DNA of 7,041 nt from Clostridiales bacterium (lineage in GTDB: Bacteria > Bacillota > Clostridia > Saccharofermentanales > UBA5734): the NCBI GenBank assembly GCA_007133255.1, contig SLMY01000171.1, forward strand, positions 1-7,041, read 5' to 3'. Of this stretch, positions 1 to 6,589 are shown one piece after another. The notes below the pieces were generated by a model. That model saw only the letters and a list, made by a program, of their open reading frames with translations, did no database searches and had not been told where the DNA came from. Positions within the stretch are counted from its first letter, which is position 1. Each line of letters begins with the position of its first letter. The translations under genes were made by a program, and so were the position numbers.

Positions 1-524
1 ATCGCGATGTCATGAAAAAGAGCGACCAGCGCCATAACCCCGGCCGATGGGCCTGACATGGTTCTGAACCGGAACCATACATAAGTTACGATCAGGACCA
101 GCGCGATCAGAACAGCCCACAGTGAACTAATCAGCATTTCCCGGCCAATAAACGGATCAACCAGATTCGCCGACTGAAGCTGCAGGTTATTTTCCGGGAA
201 AGCTTCATCCAGAGCCGCGTCCATCGCCTCCAGGTTTTCAGGTGACAGGGCAGTGTTTCCAGCCACACTGATAACCAGATTAGTTGTCTCATCACCTAGC
301 TGTCTTGTTTCCTGCCCGGTTACATTGATCCCGATTGTATCTGATATGACTGACTCAGCCTCTGTCAGGCTCAACTCGCCTTCGAAGGAATAGTTAACCA
401 GGCTGCCGCCTCGAAACTGAATATCGAGTTCAATGCCGAAGAAAACCGCAACAAAAATGCCAATCACAATTAAAGCGATCGATATGCTGAAAAATATTTT
501 GCGGCGTTGATAAAAACTAAACAT
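1..524 (-). CDS. secF: Protein translocase subunit SecF (3' end outside window)
   Basis: This is the N-terminal 174 codons of SecF, a membrane subunit of the SecDF accessory complex that uses the proton gradient to help pull secreted proteins through SecYEG. It is too far from an in-window stop to appear as a complete reading frame. The start is the ATG at 524-522, preceded by AAGGTGG (531-537) with a 6-base spacer. Translation gives a basic N-terminus (MFSFYQRRK), a first membrane segment at about residues 10-30, the family motif FRGGSLVNY at 38-45 opening the extracytoplasmic domain, a second membrane segment at about 131-150, and a third beginning near 156 with the typical ALFHDIA. The start overlaps the secD stop by 8 bases (517-524), so the two are probably translationally coupled. 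The frame is open to the window edge and appears intact. Confidence 0.95.
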   Translation of the reverse strand, partial: MFSFYQRRKIFFSISIALIVIGIFVAVFFGIELDIQFRGGSLVNYSFEGELSLTEAESVISDTIGINVTGQETRQLGDETTNLVISVAGNTALSPENLEAMDAALDEAFPENNLQLQSANLVDPFIGREMLISSLWAVLIALVLIVTYVWFRFRTMSGPSAGVMALVALFHDIA

Positions 525-1833
525 TTTCCGCCACCTTCCTTTTACCATATAGCCAGGTTTTCTGCAAAGGCTTGAACTGGCTAAGCGAGCCGATCATCAT
601 GCGTGAAGCCAGAACACCTGTCAGACAGTTGAGCAGGACACCGACAAACAGAGAATATCCAAATGACAGCATGGTGCCTGATCCATAGATCATCAATATG
701 ACAGCCGCTATAGCCACTGTAACGTTACCGTCAATAACAGCGGAAAAAGCCCGGTTAAAACCATTACTTAAAGATGTCTGCAAGGTGTAGCCGTTGTTCA
801 GTTCTTCCTTGATTCGTTCTGAAATAATAATGTTCGCGTCAACACCCATACCGATCGATAGAATGATACCGGCGATTCCTTGTAAAGTCAGGGTCTGCTG
901 CGGAATAGCGATCGCCAGCAAAATACCAATAGCCTGGCCGGTTATCGCGATGCTGGCAACCAGACCTGGAAGACGATACACCATAATCATGAAAAGGCAG
1001 ATCAGCATAAAGGCGATCAAGCCTGCCATTAACATAACATCCAGCGCGCCCTGGCCCATAGTAGGGCTGATAGAACTGCTGCTGATCGCCTGCAGGGCGA
1101 ACGGCAGCGCGCCGGCGTTAATTTTTTCAGCAAGATCGATCGCTTCTTCTGTTGAGCCGATATTCTCTATGCTCGCGGAACCACCTGTAATCTGAGTCCT
1201 GACCACGGGTGCCGATATAACGGTCTCATCCATCATGATCGTGATGGGTTCACCAATGAGCCTGCCTGTCGCTTCAGCGAATTTAACAGCGCCTTCACTG
1301 GTTAAATTGAGTGACACAACCGGCTGATTCGTGTTTGGATCAAATCCGGCACTACTTTCAGCAACATCCTGCCCATCCAGAACTACCTCGCCATCCGGAT
1401 CGCGGAAGGTTAATCTGGCCATTTCACCTAGCTCAATCAGCGCAGCTTCCGGATTAAAATCTTCCTCATCAGACCGCCATGGGAAACGCACAATAATGCG
1501 TCCGTTGTTCTTGTCAACCGTTATCTCACGGTCGAAAATCTGGAGGTTGTCCATCCGCAACTCAATAACGCTGCGCGCAGAGTCCATATCATTGCTGCTT
1601 GGTACGCCATCATAATCACGGGGAGCGAAGACTGCCTCCACACCTCCTCGAATATCAATACCAAAGCGGATCTCACTGACACTATAGAGTTCAATTGGTT
1701 CTGTCTGCCCCGGCAAAGGCAATGTCATGCCGAAGAGACTCAGCAGGATGCCCACTATAATAATGCCAACCACAACAAAGAAGGTTCTTGGCCTGGCCTT
1801 GATACCAGCTCTGGAAAAAGATCGTTTAGCCAT
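517..1833 (-). CDS. secD: Protein translocase subunit SecD
   Basis: SecD is the partner of SecF in proton-driven late-stage protein export at the cytoplasmic membrane. The 438-residue product shows a basic N-terminus, membrane segment 1 at about 17-37, the signature FGIDIRGGVEAVF at 57-69, an extracytoplasmic region to about 250, and five further membrane segments between about 263 and 414. The GMGVDANIIISERIKEE motif (328-344) carries Asp332, which matches the conserved membrane aspartate implicated in proton coupling in characterised SecD proteins (family knowledge). The length suits the short, unfused SecD of Clostridia and is well below E. coli SecD. The stop is TAG at 519-517, overlapping secF. 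The ribosome site is odd: AAAGGAG (1835-1841) lies only one base from the ATG. An in-frame TAA three codons upstream rules out an earlier start, and the next in-frame ATG (residue 36) would delete segment 1. Confidence 0.96.
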   Translation of the reverse strand: MAKRSFSRAGIKARPRTFFVVVGIIIVGILLSLFGMTLPLPGQTEPIELYSVSEIRFGIDIRGGVEAVFAPRDYDGVPSSNDMDSARSVIELRMDNLQIFDREITVDKNNGRIIVRFPWRSDEEDFNPEAALIELGEMARLTFRDPDGEVVLDGQDVAESSAGFDPNTNQPVVSLNLTSEGAVKFAEATGRLIGEPITIMMDETVISAPVVRTQITGGSASIENIGSTEEAIDLAEKINAGALPFALQAISSSSISPTMGQGALDVMLMAGLIAFMLICLFMIMVYRLPGLVASIAITGQAIGILLAIAIPQQTLTLQGIAGIILSIGMGVDANIIISERIKEELNNGYTLQTSLSNGFNRAFSAVIDGNVTVAIAAVILMIYGSGTMLSFGYSLFVGVLLNCLTGVLASRMMIGSLSQFKPLQKTWLYGKRKVAENV

Positions 1834-1920
1834 ACTCCTTTAGCACGTCCTTTCTATTCAATCGCCCGCCTCTGCTGATCCAGTGCAAAACAGCCAGACG
1901 ACAGATACAGACAAATATAC

Positions 1921-1949
1921 ATTATATTCAAACTCCCTCTTTTCCTCAA
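1921..1949 (-). promoter_or_regulatory. Putative sigma-A promoter for secD-secF
   Basis: On the minus strand a perfect -10 TATAAT (1926-1921) lies 17 bases from a TTGAGG (1949-1944) that matches 4 of 6 bases of the -35 consensus. The -35 overlaps the malQ stop codon. Transcription would begin near 1914 and leave a leader of about 80 bases before secD. This suggests secDF can be transcribed independently of malQ. It is inference from motif and spacing only. Confidence 0.6.
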
Positions 1950-3523
1950 GAGGTCTTTGCAATTTTGTCAACAGGATTTCGTAATTGTTTGTATTTTTCT
2001 GCCGGCAGACGCTGATAAACATGGTTGATCAGCGAAAGCCAGTCCGTGTCAATCTGTGATAACGCGTCAGATGTGACTCTGAATCGCCACTGGCCTGTTG
2101 CCAGACCCGGCCTGTTCATGCGTGTATCACTGCCATAACCCAGAAGATCCTGGAGCGGTACAATAACCATATTGGCAGCTGAAGCCCACAGACAGCGTAT
2201 CAGAGACCTGATCGCCGGCGCGGACACGCCGCCTCTGCCCCAGTCAAAGCCGCTTTCATCAATGCCGGCATAACGCAAAGCTTGTTCGCGATCACCCGGT
2301 TTACTCTCCCAAAGCCAACCCAGCAGGGTATTGTTGTCGTGCGTACCTGTGTAAGCGACACAATTAGGTGGATAGTAGCAGGGCATATGAGTGTTGCCGA
2401 CAATCTGATCAAATCCAAACTGCATGACCTTCATCCCGGGAAGTTTTGTTTTCTCAAGAAAATCGCGCACCTGGTCATCTATCTCACCAAGGTCTTCGGC
2501 TATGATCGCCGCGTTTGGAAACGTGCTGAATACAACATCAAACAGTTTTTCCGCAGGCCCTTTTTCCCAGGCGCCTTCTTTAGCGCTTCTGGCGGACGCA
2601 GGGACAGACCAGTACTCAACAAAACCTCTGAAATGATCAAGACGTACCTGGTCATAATGGTGAAAAGCGTTATCAAGCCTGTTCAGCCACCAGTCAAATC
2701 CTGTTTGTTCGTGCGCAGACCAGTCATAAAGCGGGTTGCCCCACAACTGGCCATCTTCAGAAAAATAGTCGGGCGGCACACCCGCTACCGCTTCAGGCAT
2801 CAGTTCATCATTTAGCCGGAACAGATCATGATGAGCCCAGATATCAGCGCTGTCATGAGCGACATAGATAGGCATATCACCCACTATCGCCAGGCCAGCC
2901 TGATTAATCTCCTGCTTGACGCGCTGCCATTGTCTGTCAAAGTAAAACTGCTCGAACAAATAGTAGTTGACTTCCGACGGCCACCTCTTATAGAACTGCT
3001 CGATTGAGGTGTTATTATGCTGTCTCATTTTATCATCTGGCCACTGCCACCAGGGAAGATTCTGGAAATGACGCCTGATCGCCATAAAAAGGGCATAATC
3101 CGGCAGCCAGCAGGCTTGTCTTTCTTTTGCTGCCCAGACATGTATCTCGTCTTTTTGTTTGCTTGACAGCCGGCTGAACGCTTTACGCAAAAGCTGCTCG
3201 TTAATCTGGCTGAAAGAAGCGAAATAGCTGGCATGCTGGTCATTGCGTGAACTGATCATCTGCAGTTCGTCAGGTGAAAGCAACTTGAGATCAACTAACT
3301 CCCGAAGATCAATCAGATGAGGGTTGCCGGCAAAAGCCGAAAAGCACTGGTAGGGAGAATCACCAGCCGCGGGAGGGCCAAAAGGCAGAACCTGCCAGTA
3401 TGAAAAACCGCAGCGCTTTGCCAGATGAGCGAAGGCGACCGCTTCACTGCCGATTCTTCCACAGCCCAGAGGGCCAGGCAGCGATGTAAGGTGCAGCAAA
3501 ACACCCGATGATCGTTCTATCAT
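1946..3523 (-). CDS. malQ: 4-alpha-glucanotransferase (amylomaltase, GH77)
   Basis: This cytoplasmic enzyme transfers alpha-1,4-glucan segments between maltodextrins or to glucose, in maltose, maltodextrin or glycogen metabolism. The 525-residue product is close to the compact Thermus-type amylomaltase (about 500 residues) and lacks the N-terminal extension of E. coli MalQ. The GH77 landmarks are all present: the opening SGVLLHLTSLPGPLGCGRIG (6-25), the SPYQCFSAFAGNPHLIDL block (56-73), VGDMPIYVAHDSADIW (214-229), catalytic nucleophile Asp296 in VRLDHFRGFVEYW, acid/base Glu343 in IAEDLGEI, and the third carboxylate Asp396 in YTGTHDNNT. The C-terminus keeps PLQDLLGYGSDTRMNRPG (456-473). The start is supported by GGAGG (3531-3535) with a 7-base spacer. 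No downstream terminator is seen, so transcripts might continue into secD. No other sugar gene is nearby. Confidence 0.96.
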   Translation of the reverse strand: MIERSSGVLLHLTSLPGPLGCGRIGSEAVAFAHLAKRCGFSYWQVLPFGPPAAGDSPYQCFSAFAGNPHLIDLRELVDLKLLSPDELQMISSRNDQHASYFASFSQINEQLLRKAFSRLSSKQKDEIHVWAAKERQACWLPDYALFMAIRRHFQNLPWWQWPDDKMRQHNNTSIEQFYKRWPSEVNYYLFEQFYFDRQWQRVKQEINQAGLAIVGDMPIYVAHDSADIWAHHDLFRLNDELMPEAVAGVPPDYFSEDGQLWGNPLYDWSAHEQTGFDWWLNRLDNAFHHYDQVRLDHFRGFVEYWSVPASARSAKEGAWEKGPAEKLFDVVFSTFPNAAIIAEDLGEIDDQVRDFLEKTKLPGMKVMQFGFDQIVGNTHMPCYYPPNCVAYTGTHDNNTLLGWLWESKPGDREQALRYAGIDESGFDWGRGGVSAPAIRSLIRCLWASAANMVIVPLQDLLGYGSDTRMNRPGLATGQWRFRVTSDALSQIDTDWLSLINHVYQRLPAEKYKQLRNPVDKIAKTS

Positions 3524-3540
3524 TTTAGAGCCTCCATCCT

Positions 3541-3592
3541 AGAAAAATCAAAAACTGCTGCCAACATGCACTTAAACAAATCGGCAGCAGTT
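3541..3592 (-). terminator. Intrinsic terminator after the NlpC/P60 gene, upstream of malQ
   Basis: A perfect 10-base inverted repeat (AACTGCTGCC 3553-3562, GGCAGCAGTT 3583-3592) encloses a 20-base loop. Read on the minus strand the hairpin is followed by TTTGATTTTTCT, a T-rich tail typical of factor-independent termination. The plus-strand side has no T-run, so it acts in one direction. It would end transcripts of the peptidase gene. It lies only about 18 bases upstream of the malQ transcriptional context including its ribosome site. The loop is longer than usual for a terminator, which lowers confidence a little. Confidence 0.75.
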
Positions 3593-3662
3593 CTTACCAG
3601 ACTAATTTTAAACATCACTAACACTGATCTTGTCATACATACTATTTGTACGTTCTTATCGC

Positions 3663-4985
3663 TTATCCTGATACTCTCCTGACAGATATAAGTCTCGCGC
3701 CCCAGCGCAATATCGTGTCTACATCCTGTATAACAATCTGTCTTCTTGAGGTTGACGCATGGATCATTTTCCCATTGCCAATATAAATAGCCACATGACT
3801 GATGACAGTTCTGCCATCATTGCTTCTTCTGGCATCCATCGCCAGTATATCGCCCGGCTGAGCGTTAGAATAAGATACACCTACACCCACACTGCCGTAC
3901 GCATAACTGGATCTTGGTATGGTTATACCAACCTGGCGATAAACCCAGCTGGTAAAGCCTGAACAATCCATGCCGCTCATACTGGATCCGGCGTAAACAT
4001 AGGGAACTCCCAGTGCCTTATAGGCATAATCAACAATTTTGCTGCCTGAAGAGTTTCGCGGAGCGTTAGCCGTTGACGACACCGACGCTGTGGACGATGA
4101 GCGCTGCACAACCGGAGCCGGAGGAGGCGGTCCTTCTGATGTCAGATATTCCGTAGCCACATAACCGGTCTTGCCGTCGGCCGTTTTAATTCTTGACCAT
4201 TCGTGCCCGATTCCGGTTTGGGTCAGTTTTTGCATATGGTTAAGCTTCGTAACAATTTCACTGCCGGTAGAAGGTTCCGCACGCAGATTTAACTGGCTGG
4301 CATCTACATAAAGCGTTTCATCAGCAGGTCTGAAAACCATGCTTTTACTTGTATATTCAGAAGCTATGAACCCTTCTTGGTCACCATACTGAACTCGTAC
4401 CCATCCCTTGCCAACAGCAAGACACTTTACCCGTTCAGCCATCTGAATCTGGGCCAGCACTTCAGAGTCTGTGTGCGGCTGTGAACGAATATTCAGCGTA
4501 CTGGCTGATATATAAAGCGGATAGTCGGCTTCTTCCCATTCATAGGGTTCCGCATTTTCAGCTTCCAGAACTTTCAAATCAACTTCATAAGAGAAAGCCG
4601 CTTCTGCTTCCAGCGCCAGCCGCTCCAGTGTCTCTTCATCAAGCGGCTCTATGGCAGCTTCAGAATCTCTGGACGCGTCTGCGGACACATCACCATTTTC
4701 CTGACCGCCAGTGTCCGCCGCTTCATTTCGCTGGCGATGAATCAAATCAGACTCAATCATCATTCTTTCAGCTGGTTCAAGCAAAGGTCTAGATTCAGAA
4801 CGCTGAGCTGATTCAGTCTGTTTCGCTTCATCTGTCTTGATTGGATCTGCCTGATTACTTGTGGATAGTGCCTGTCCCAGGCCAAGAGGCTGGGCAACCA
4901 AGGGGACTGATAATATAAATGACATCATAGCCATTACCACCAGACTGTGAATCTGCCCACAGTTTATTTTGATTTTTGGTCTCAT
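3663..4985 (-). CDS. Secreted SH3b-SH3b-NlpC/P60 cell-wall peptidase
   Basis: This is a predicted exported peptidoglycan hydrolase of peptidase family C40, which typically cleaves the D-gamma-glutamyl-diaminopimelate bond in wall stem peptides. With the start at 4985 the protein has 440 residues: a signal peptide (RPKIK n-region, hydrophobic core about 16-30, cleavage near VAQ-P), an acidic, charged linker at about 74-156, two bacterial SH3 domains (about 157-213 with LNIRSQP, and 225-282 with LNLRAEP) that should bind wall, a Pro/Ser-rich linker (about 285-314), and a C-terminal NlpC/P60 domain (about 315-439). The catalytic set is visible: Cys341 in MDCSGF, His397 in SHVAIYIG, His409 in KMIHAS. 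An in-frame ATG exists at 5078, but it sits at the predicted transcript start with no ribosome site and would bury the signal peptide. The start at 4985 has AAGGGAGGG immediately upstream. The exact cell role (growth, separation, sporulation) cannot be told. Confidence 0.93.
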   Translation of the reverse strand: MRPKIKINCGQIHSLVVMAMMSFILSVPLVAQPLGLGQALSTSNQADPIKTDEAKQTESAQRSESRPLLEPAERMMIESDLIHRQRNEAADTGGQENGDVSADASRDSEAAIEPLDEETLERLALEAEAAFSYEVDLKVLEAENAEPYEWEEADYPLYISASTLNIRSQPHTDSEVLAQIQMAERVKCLAVGKGWVRVQYGDQEGFIASEYTSKSMVFRPADETLYVDASQLNLRAEPSTGSEIVTKLNHMQKLTQTGIGHEWSRIKTADGKTGYVATEYLTSEGPPPPAPVVQRSSSTASVSSTANAPRNSSGSKIVDYAYKALGVPYVYAGSSMSGMDCSGFTSWVYRQVGITIPRSSYAYGSVGVGVSYSNAQPGDILAMDARRSNDGRTVISHVAIYIGNGKMIHASTSRRQIVIQDVDTILRWGARLISVRRVSG

Positions 4986-4988
4986 ATT

Positions 4989-4997
4989 CCCTCCCTT
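4989..4997 (-). promoter_or_regulatory. Ribosome binding site fixing the NlpC/P60 start at 4985
   Basis: AAGGGAGGG on the minus strand lies 3 bases from the ATG at 4985-4983 (about 4 bases counted from the GGAGG core). The spacing is slightly short, but the match to the 16S tail is strong. It decides in favour of this start over the in-frame ATG 31 codons upstream. Confidence 0.8.
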
Positions 4998-5001
4998 AAT
5001 C

Positions 5002-5017
5002 CTGAGCGGCTGCTCAG
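5002..5017 (-). other. Leader hairpin just upstream of the NlpC/P60 ribosome site
   Basis: CTGAGC and GCTCAG form a perfect 6-base-pair stem with a 4-base loop (5008-5011). It lies 4 bases from the ribosome site, inside the predicted leader RNA of the peptidase gene. It has no T-run and is not a terminator. It may stabilise the mRNA end or influence ribosome access. This is inference. Confidence 0.45.
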
Positions 5018-5063
5018 AAAAGTTTACTGGACAATTGATTCCTGTCTGTAAAAACCAGGCATT

Positions 5064-5078
5064 TTGAGCCCAACTCAA
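5064..5078. repeat. 15-bp inverted repeat at the NlpC/P60 transcription start
   Basis: TTGAG-N5-CTCAA forms a perfect dyad that covers the predicted +1 region, 5 bases downstream of the -10 hexamer at 5084-5089. The position would suit a repressor operator or a protective hairpin at the mRNA 5' end. No regulator family is recognised from the motif. Confidence 0.4.
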
Positions 5079-5083
5079 GAGCC

Positions 5084-5112
5084 ATTATAGCGCCTTGCCA
5101 TACTTCCGTCAA
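5084..5112 (-). promoter_or_regulatory. Sigma-A-type promoter of the NlpC/P60 gene
   Basis: On the minus strand TTGACG (5112-5107) and a perfect TATAAT (5089-5084) are separated by exactly 17 bases, an almost ideal housekeeping promoter. Transcription would start near 5077, giving a leader of about 90 bases before the ATG at 4985. This shows that the peptidase gene can be transcribed independently of pdxA. Confidence 0.85.
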
Positions 5113-5215
5113 TTTGTAGACTAACACCCGTTCAACTATTTGTGACAATGCCTAAATAATTCGAACAATTTATGTGAACCAGCCTTGAAGAGAGGGACAG
5201 TCTATGCTGTAATTT

Positions 5216-6250
5216 TTATTTTGTCAAGTGCTGGCGATAAGCGTGACAGTATCTGGCACCCAGCCGCATAGCCTCAATCATGCTGACCGGGCTGGCAATG
5301 CCTTTACCGGCAATATCAAACGCGGTTCCATGATCAACAGAACTCCTGAGAAACGGCAGGCCCAAAGTCAAGGCAATCGTCCGCTCAAAATCAAGTGTTT
5401 TTGTCGCGATATGCCCCTGGTCATGATAAAGCGATAGAACAGCTGTATAACGGCCTTGACGTGCCTGATAAAAGACAGAATCCGCGCTGACCGGCCCCAC
5501 AACTGAAAGACCTTCTTCGCGGCAGATTTCAACCGCGGGCGCAACAGCAGTTACTTCCTCATCACCAAAAAGGCCATGCTCACCGCTATGCGGGTTCAAA
5601 CCGGCAACCGCAAGCGTGCCATCTTGAATATTCAGCTGTTTTAACGCGTTATGGCATTTTCGAATCATATGAGTGACCAGTTCTTTTGTTACCAGTTCAC
5701 AGGCCTGACGCAAACTGACATGCCTGGTCAGAAAAAAGACACGCAAACCGCGTGTTTCAAATAAGGTCAGCGGATCACGGGTACGCGTCAGGTCCGCCAG
5801 CATCTCTGTATGGCCAATATGCGGAATACCGGCCGCACGCCAGGCCTCTTTATTAATGGGTGTTGTGGCGATGCCATCAACCTGTTCGCTTATCGCCAGC
5901 TCAACACATTTTTCAATATAGTCAGCCGCGCACTGACCGGCCAGCGCTTCTACACGCCCCGGAATCAGTTTATCAACACCTTGATGCTTCAGATCTATCA
6001 GATTAAGCTGGCCTGGTTCATCCACGTAAGCTTCAGGACCGCTGACCACCTTTATCTTGAGGCTGCTGCCGCAAAGTTCCACTGCCTTTTCCAGACACCA
6101 GGCATCACCTGCAATCAGCGGTCGGCAAAAGGTTCTGGTCTTGGGGTCATCGACTGCCTTAACTACAATTTCCGGGCCGATTCCATTTGGATCACCCATT
6201 GGCACAGCCAGTATTGGCCGCTGATCGCTTTTATCTGATTCTTTTAACAT
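5216..6250 (-). CDS. pdxA: PdxA-family 4-phosphate dehydrogenase (PdxA or PdxA2)
   Basis: Members are cytoplasmic NAD-dependent, metal-binding dehydrogenases. Classical PdxA oxidises 4-phosphohydroxy-L-threonine in the DXP-dependent vitamin B6 route, whereas PdxA2 acts on 4-phospho-D-threonate or D-erythronate in sugar-acid catabolism. The 344-residue product opens with ILAVPMGDPNGIGPEIVVKA (13-32) and keeps HIGHTEM (144-150). The three metal-ligand histidines match His177 (TRHVSL), His221 (NPHSGE) and His276 (LYHDQGH). It also has SVDHGTAFDIAGKGIAS (304-320). The HDQGHIATKTLDFER stretch (276-290) and the DPNGIGPEI start look more like PdxA2-type sequences than E. coli PdxA, but I cannot separate the subfamilies without an alignment. 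No partner gene for either pathway is in the window. The start has AAAGGA (6259-6264) with an 8-base spacer and the stop is TAA. No convincing terminator follows. Confidence 0.9.
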   Translation of the reverse strand: MLKESDKSDQRPILAVPMGDPNGIGPEIVVKAVDDPKTRTFCRPLIAGDAWCLEKAVELCGSSLKIKVVSGPEAYVDEPGQLNLIDLKHQGVDKLIPGRVEALAGQCAADYIEKCVELAISEQVDGIATTPINKEAWRAAGIPHIGHTEMLADLTRTRDPLTLFETRGLRVFFLTRHVSLRQACELVTKELVTHMIRKCHNALKQLNIQDGTLAVAGLNPHSGEHGLFGDEEVTAVAPAVEICREEGLSVVGPVSADSVFYQARQGRYTAVLSLYHDQGHIATKTLDFERTIALTLGLPFLRSSVDHGTAFDIAGKGIASPVSMIEAMRLGARYCHAYRQHLTK

Positions 6251-6311
6251 ATGGATTTTCCTTTCTCAGTATATGTTCTGAAAAGAGTTTTAACTCAGCT
6301 GCGGCTATCTT

Positions 6312-6363
6312 CATAGCTGTAACGGTCATCATGTTCCATTTCCATAGCTGTAAACTGTCATCA
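6312..6363. repeat. Imperfect direct repeat in the pdxA leader
   Basis: Two copies of about 20 bases start at 6312 and 6343, 31 bases apart. Both begin CATAGCTGTAA and end GTCATCA, and the second copy has one extra A and one substitution between those blocks. They lie within the predicted pdxA leader, between the -10 and the ribosome site. The spacing of about three helical turns would allow a protein to bind both on one DNA face. A neutral duplication is equally possible. Confidence 0.6.
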
Positions 6364-6402
6364 AAATATGTACAACCGCTCCTGTTCATGCGCAACATGG
6401 CC

Positions 6403-6411
6403 ATTATATCA
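6403..6411 (-). promoter_or_regulatory. Possible extended -10 promoter for pdxA
   Basis: The minus strand carries TGATATAAT, an extended -10 element (TGnTATAAT). No good -35 hexamer is found 16-18 bases upstream, which is tolerated when the extended -10 is present. Transcription would start near 6396 and give a leader of about 145 bases before the pdxA ATG, containing the direct repeat at 6312-6363. Confidence 0.5.
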
Positions 6412-6498
6412 GGAATGGACAATGGCAGCATTAAAAAACGCATAGAAAAACGAAAACGTGCTGGCCCCTTCTGGTAATATTAAATTGCGCTGTCAGGC

Positions 6499-6512
6499 TC
6501 AAGTTGACTTGA
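6499..6512. repeat. 14-bp inverted repeat between divergent promoters
   Basis: TCAAG-TTGA-CTTGA is a perfect 5-base dyad around a 4-base centre. It lies between the predicted pdxA promoter and the T-box promoter. It could be an operator, but no regulator is recognised. Apart from this dyad, the neighbouring repeats and the pdxA promoter, I see no gene or other signal in 6251-6589. Confidence 0.35.
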
Positions 6513-6530
6513 TCTATATGAATCGCAGGG

Positions 6531-6576
6531 GAGGCCATAAGACTATGATGAGTGAGACCATAAAACTATGATTAAT
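6531..6576. repeat. Tandem 23-bp direct repeat upstream of the T-box promoter
   Basis: Two adjoining 23-base units, 6531-6553 and 6554-6576, match at 19 of 23 positions. The shared core is CCATAA-n-ACTATGAT. Each unit contains a CATA-N4-TATG dyad (6536-6547 and 6559-6570). The second unit ends 13 bases before the -35 hexamer at 6590, a usual place for activator or repressor sites. The factor is unknown. Confidence 0.7.
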
Positions 6577-6589
6577 GAAAAAATAGCGC

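Noticed and set aside
794..1195. Plus-strand open frame of 133 codons inside secD
   Set aside because: It lies wholly opposite the well-supported secD gene, has no ribosome site and no recognisable domain; it is a shadow frame.
1966..1971. Perfect TTGACA on the minus strand at the end of malQ
   Set aside because: No -10 lies 16-18 bases downstream; the nearest TATAAT is 39 bases away and pairs better with TTGAGG at 1949-1944.
2282..2815. Plus-strand open frame of 177 codons inside malQ
   Set aside because: It is antisense to conserved GH77 catalytic motifs and its product is not recognisable; its length is explained by codon bias of malQ.
3593..3662. Possible malQ promoter ATGACA with TAAAAT on the minus strand
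   Set aside because: The spacer is about 20 bases and the hexamers are weak; it would also start upstream of the terminator hairpin.
4986..5077. c-di-AMP (ydaO-type) riboswitch before the wall hydrolase
   Set aside because: Such riboswitches often precede these genes, but the leader is too short and I see none of the conserved blocks.
5190..5220. Weak hairpin ACAG/CTGT near the pdxA end as a terminator
   Set aside because: The stem is only four base pairs, and the T-run lies on the plus-strand side, the wrong direction for pdxA.
6295..6345. Possible 16-codon leader peptide MEMEHDDRYSYEDSRS on the minus strand before pdxA
   Set aside because: No ribosome site precedes it, and its start merely falls in the direct repeat. 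There is no run of codons suggesting attenuation.
6231..6443. Minus-strand 70-codon frame upstream of and overlapping pdxA
   Set aside because: It has no ribosome site at its start or at its internal Met codons, is not recognisable, and runs across the pdxA ribosome site. Leader RNA is a simpler explanation.
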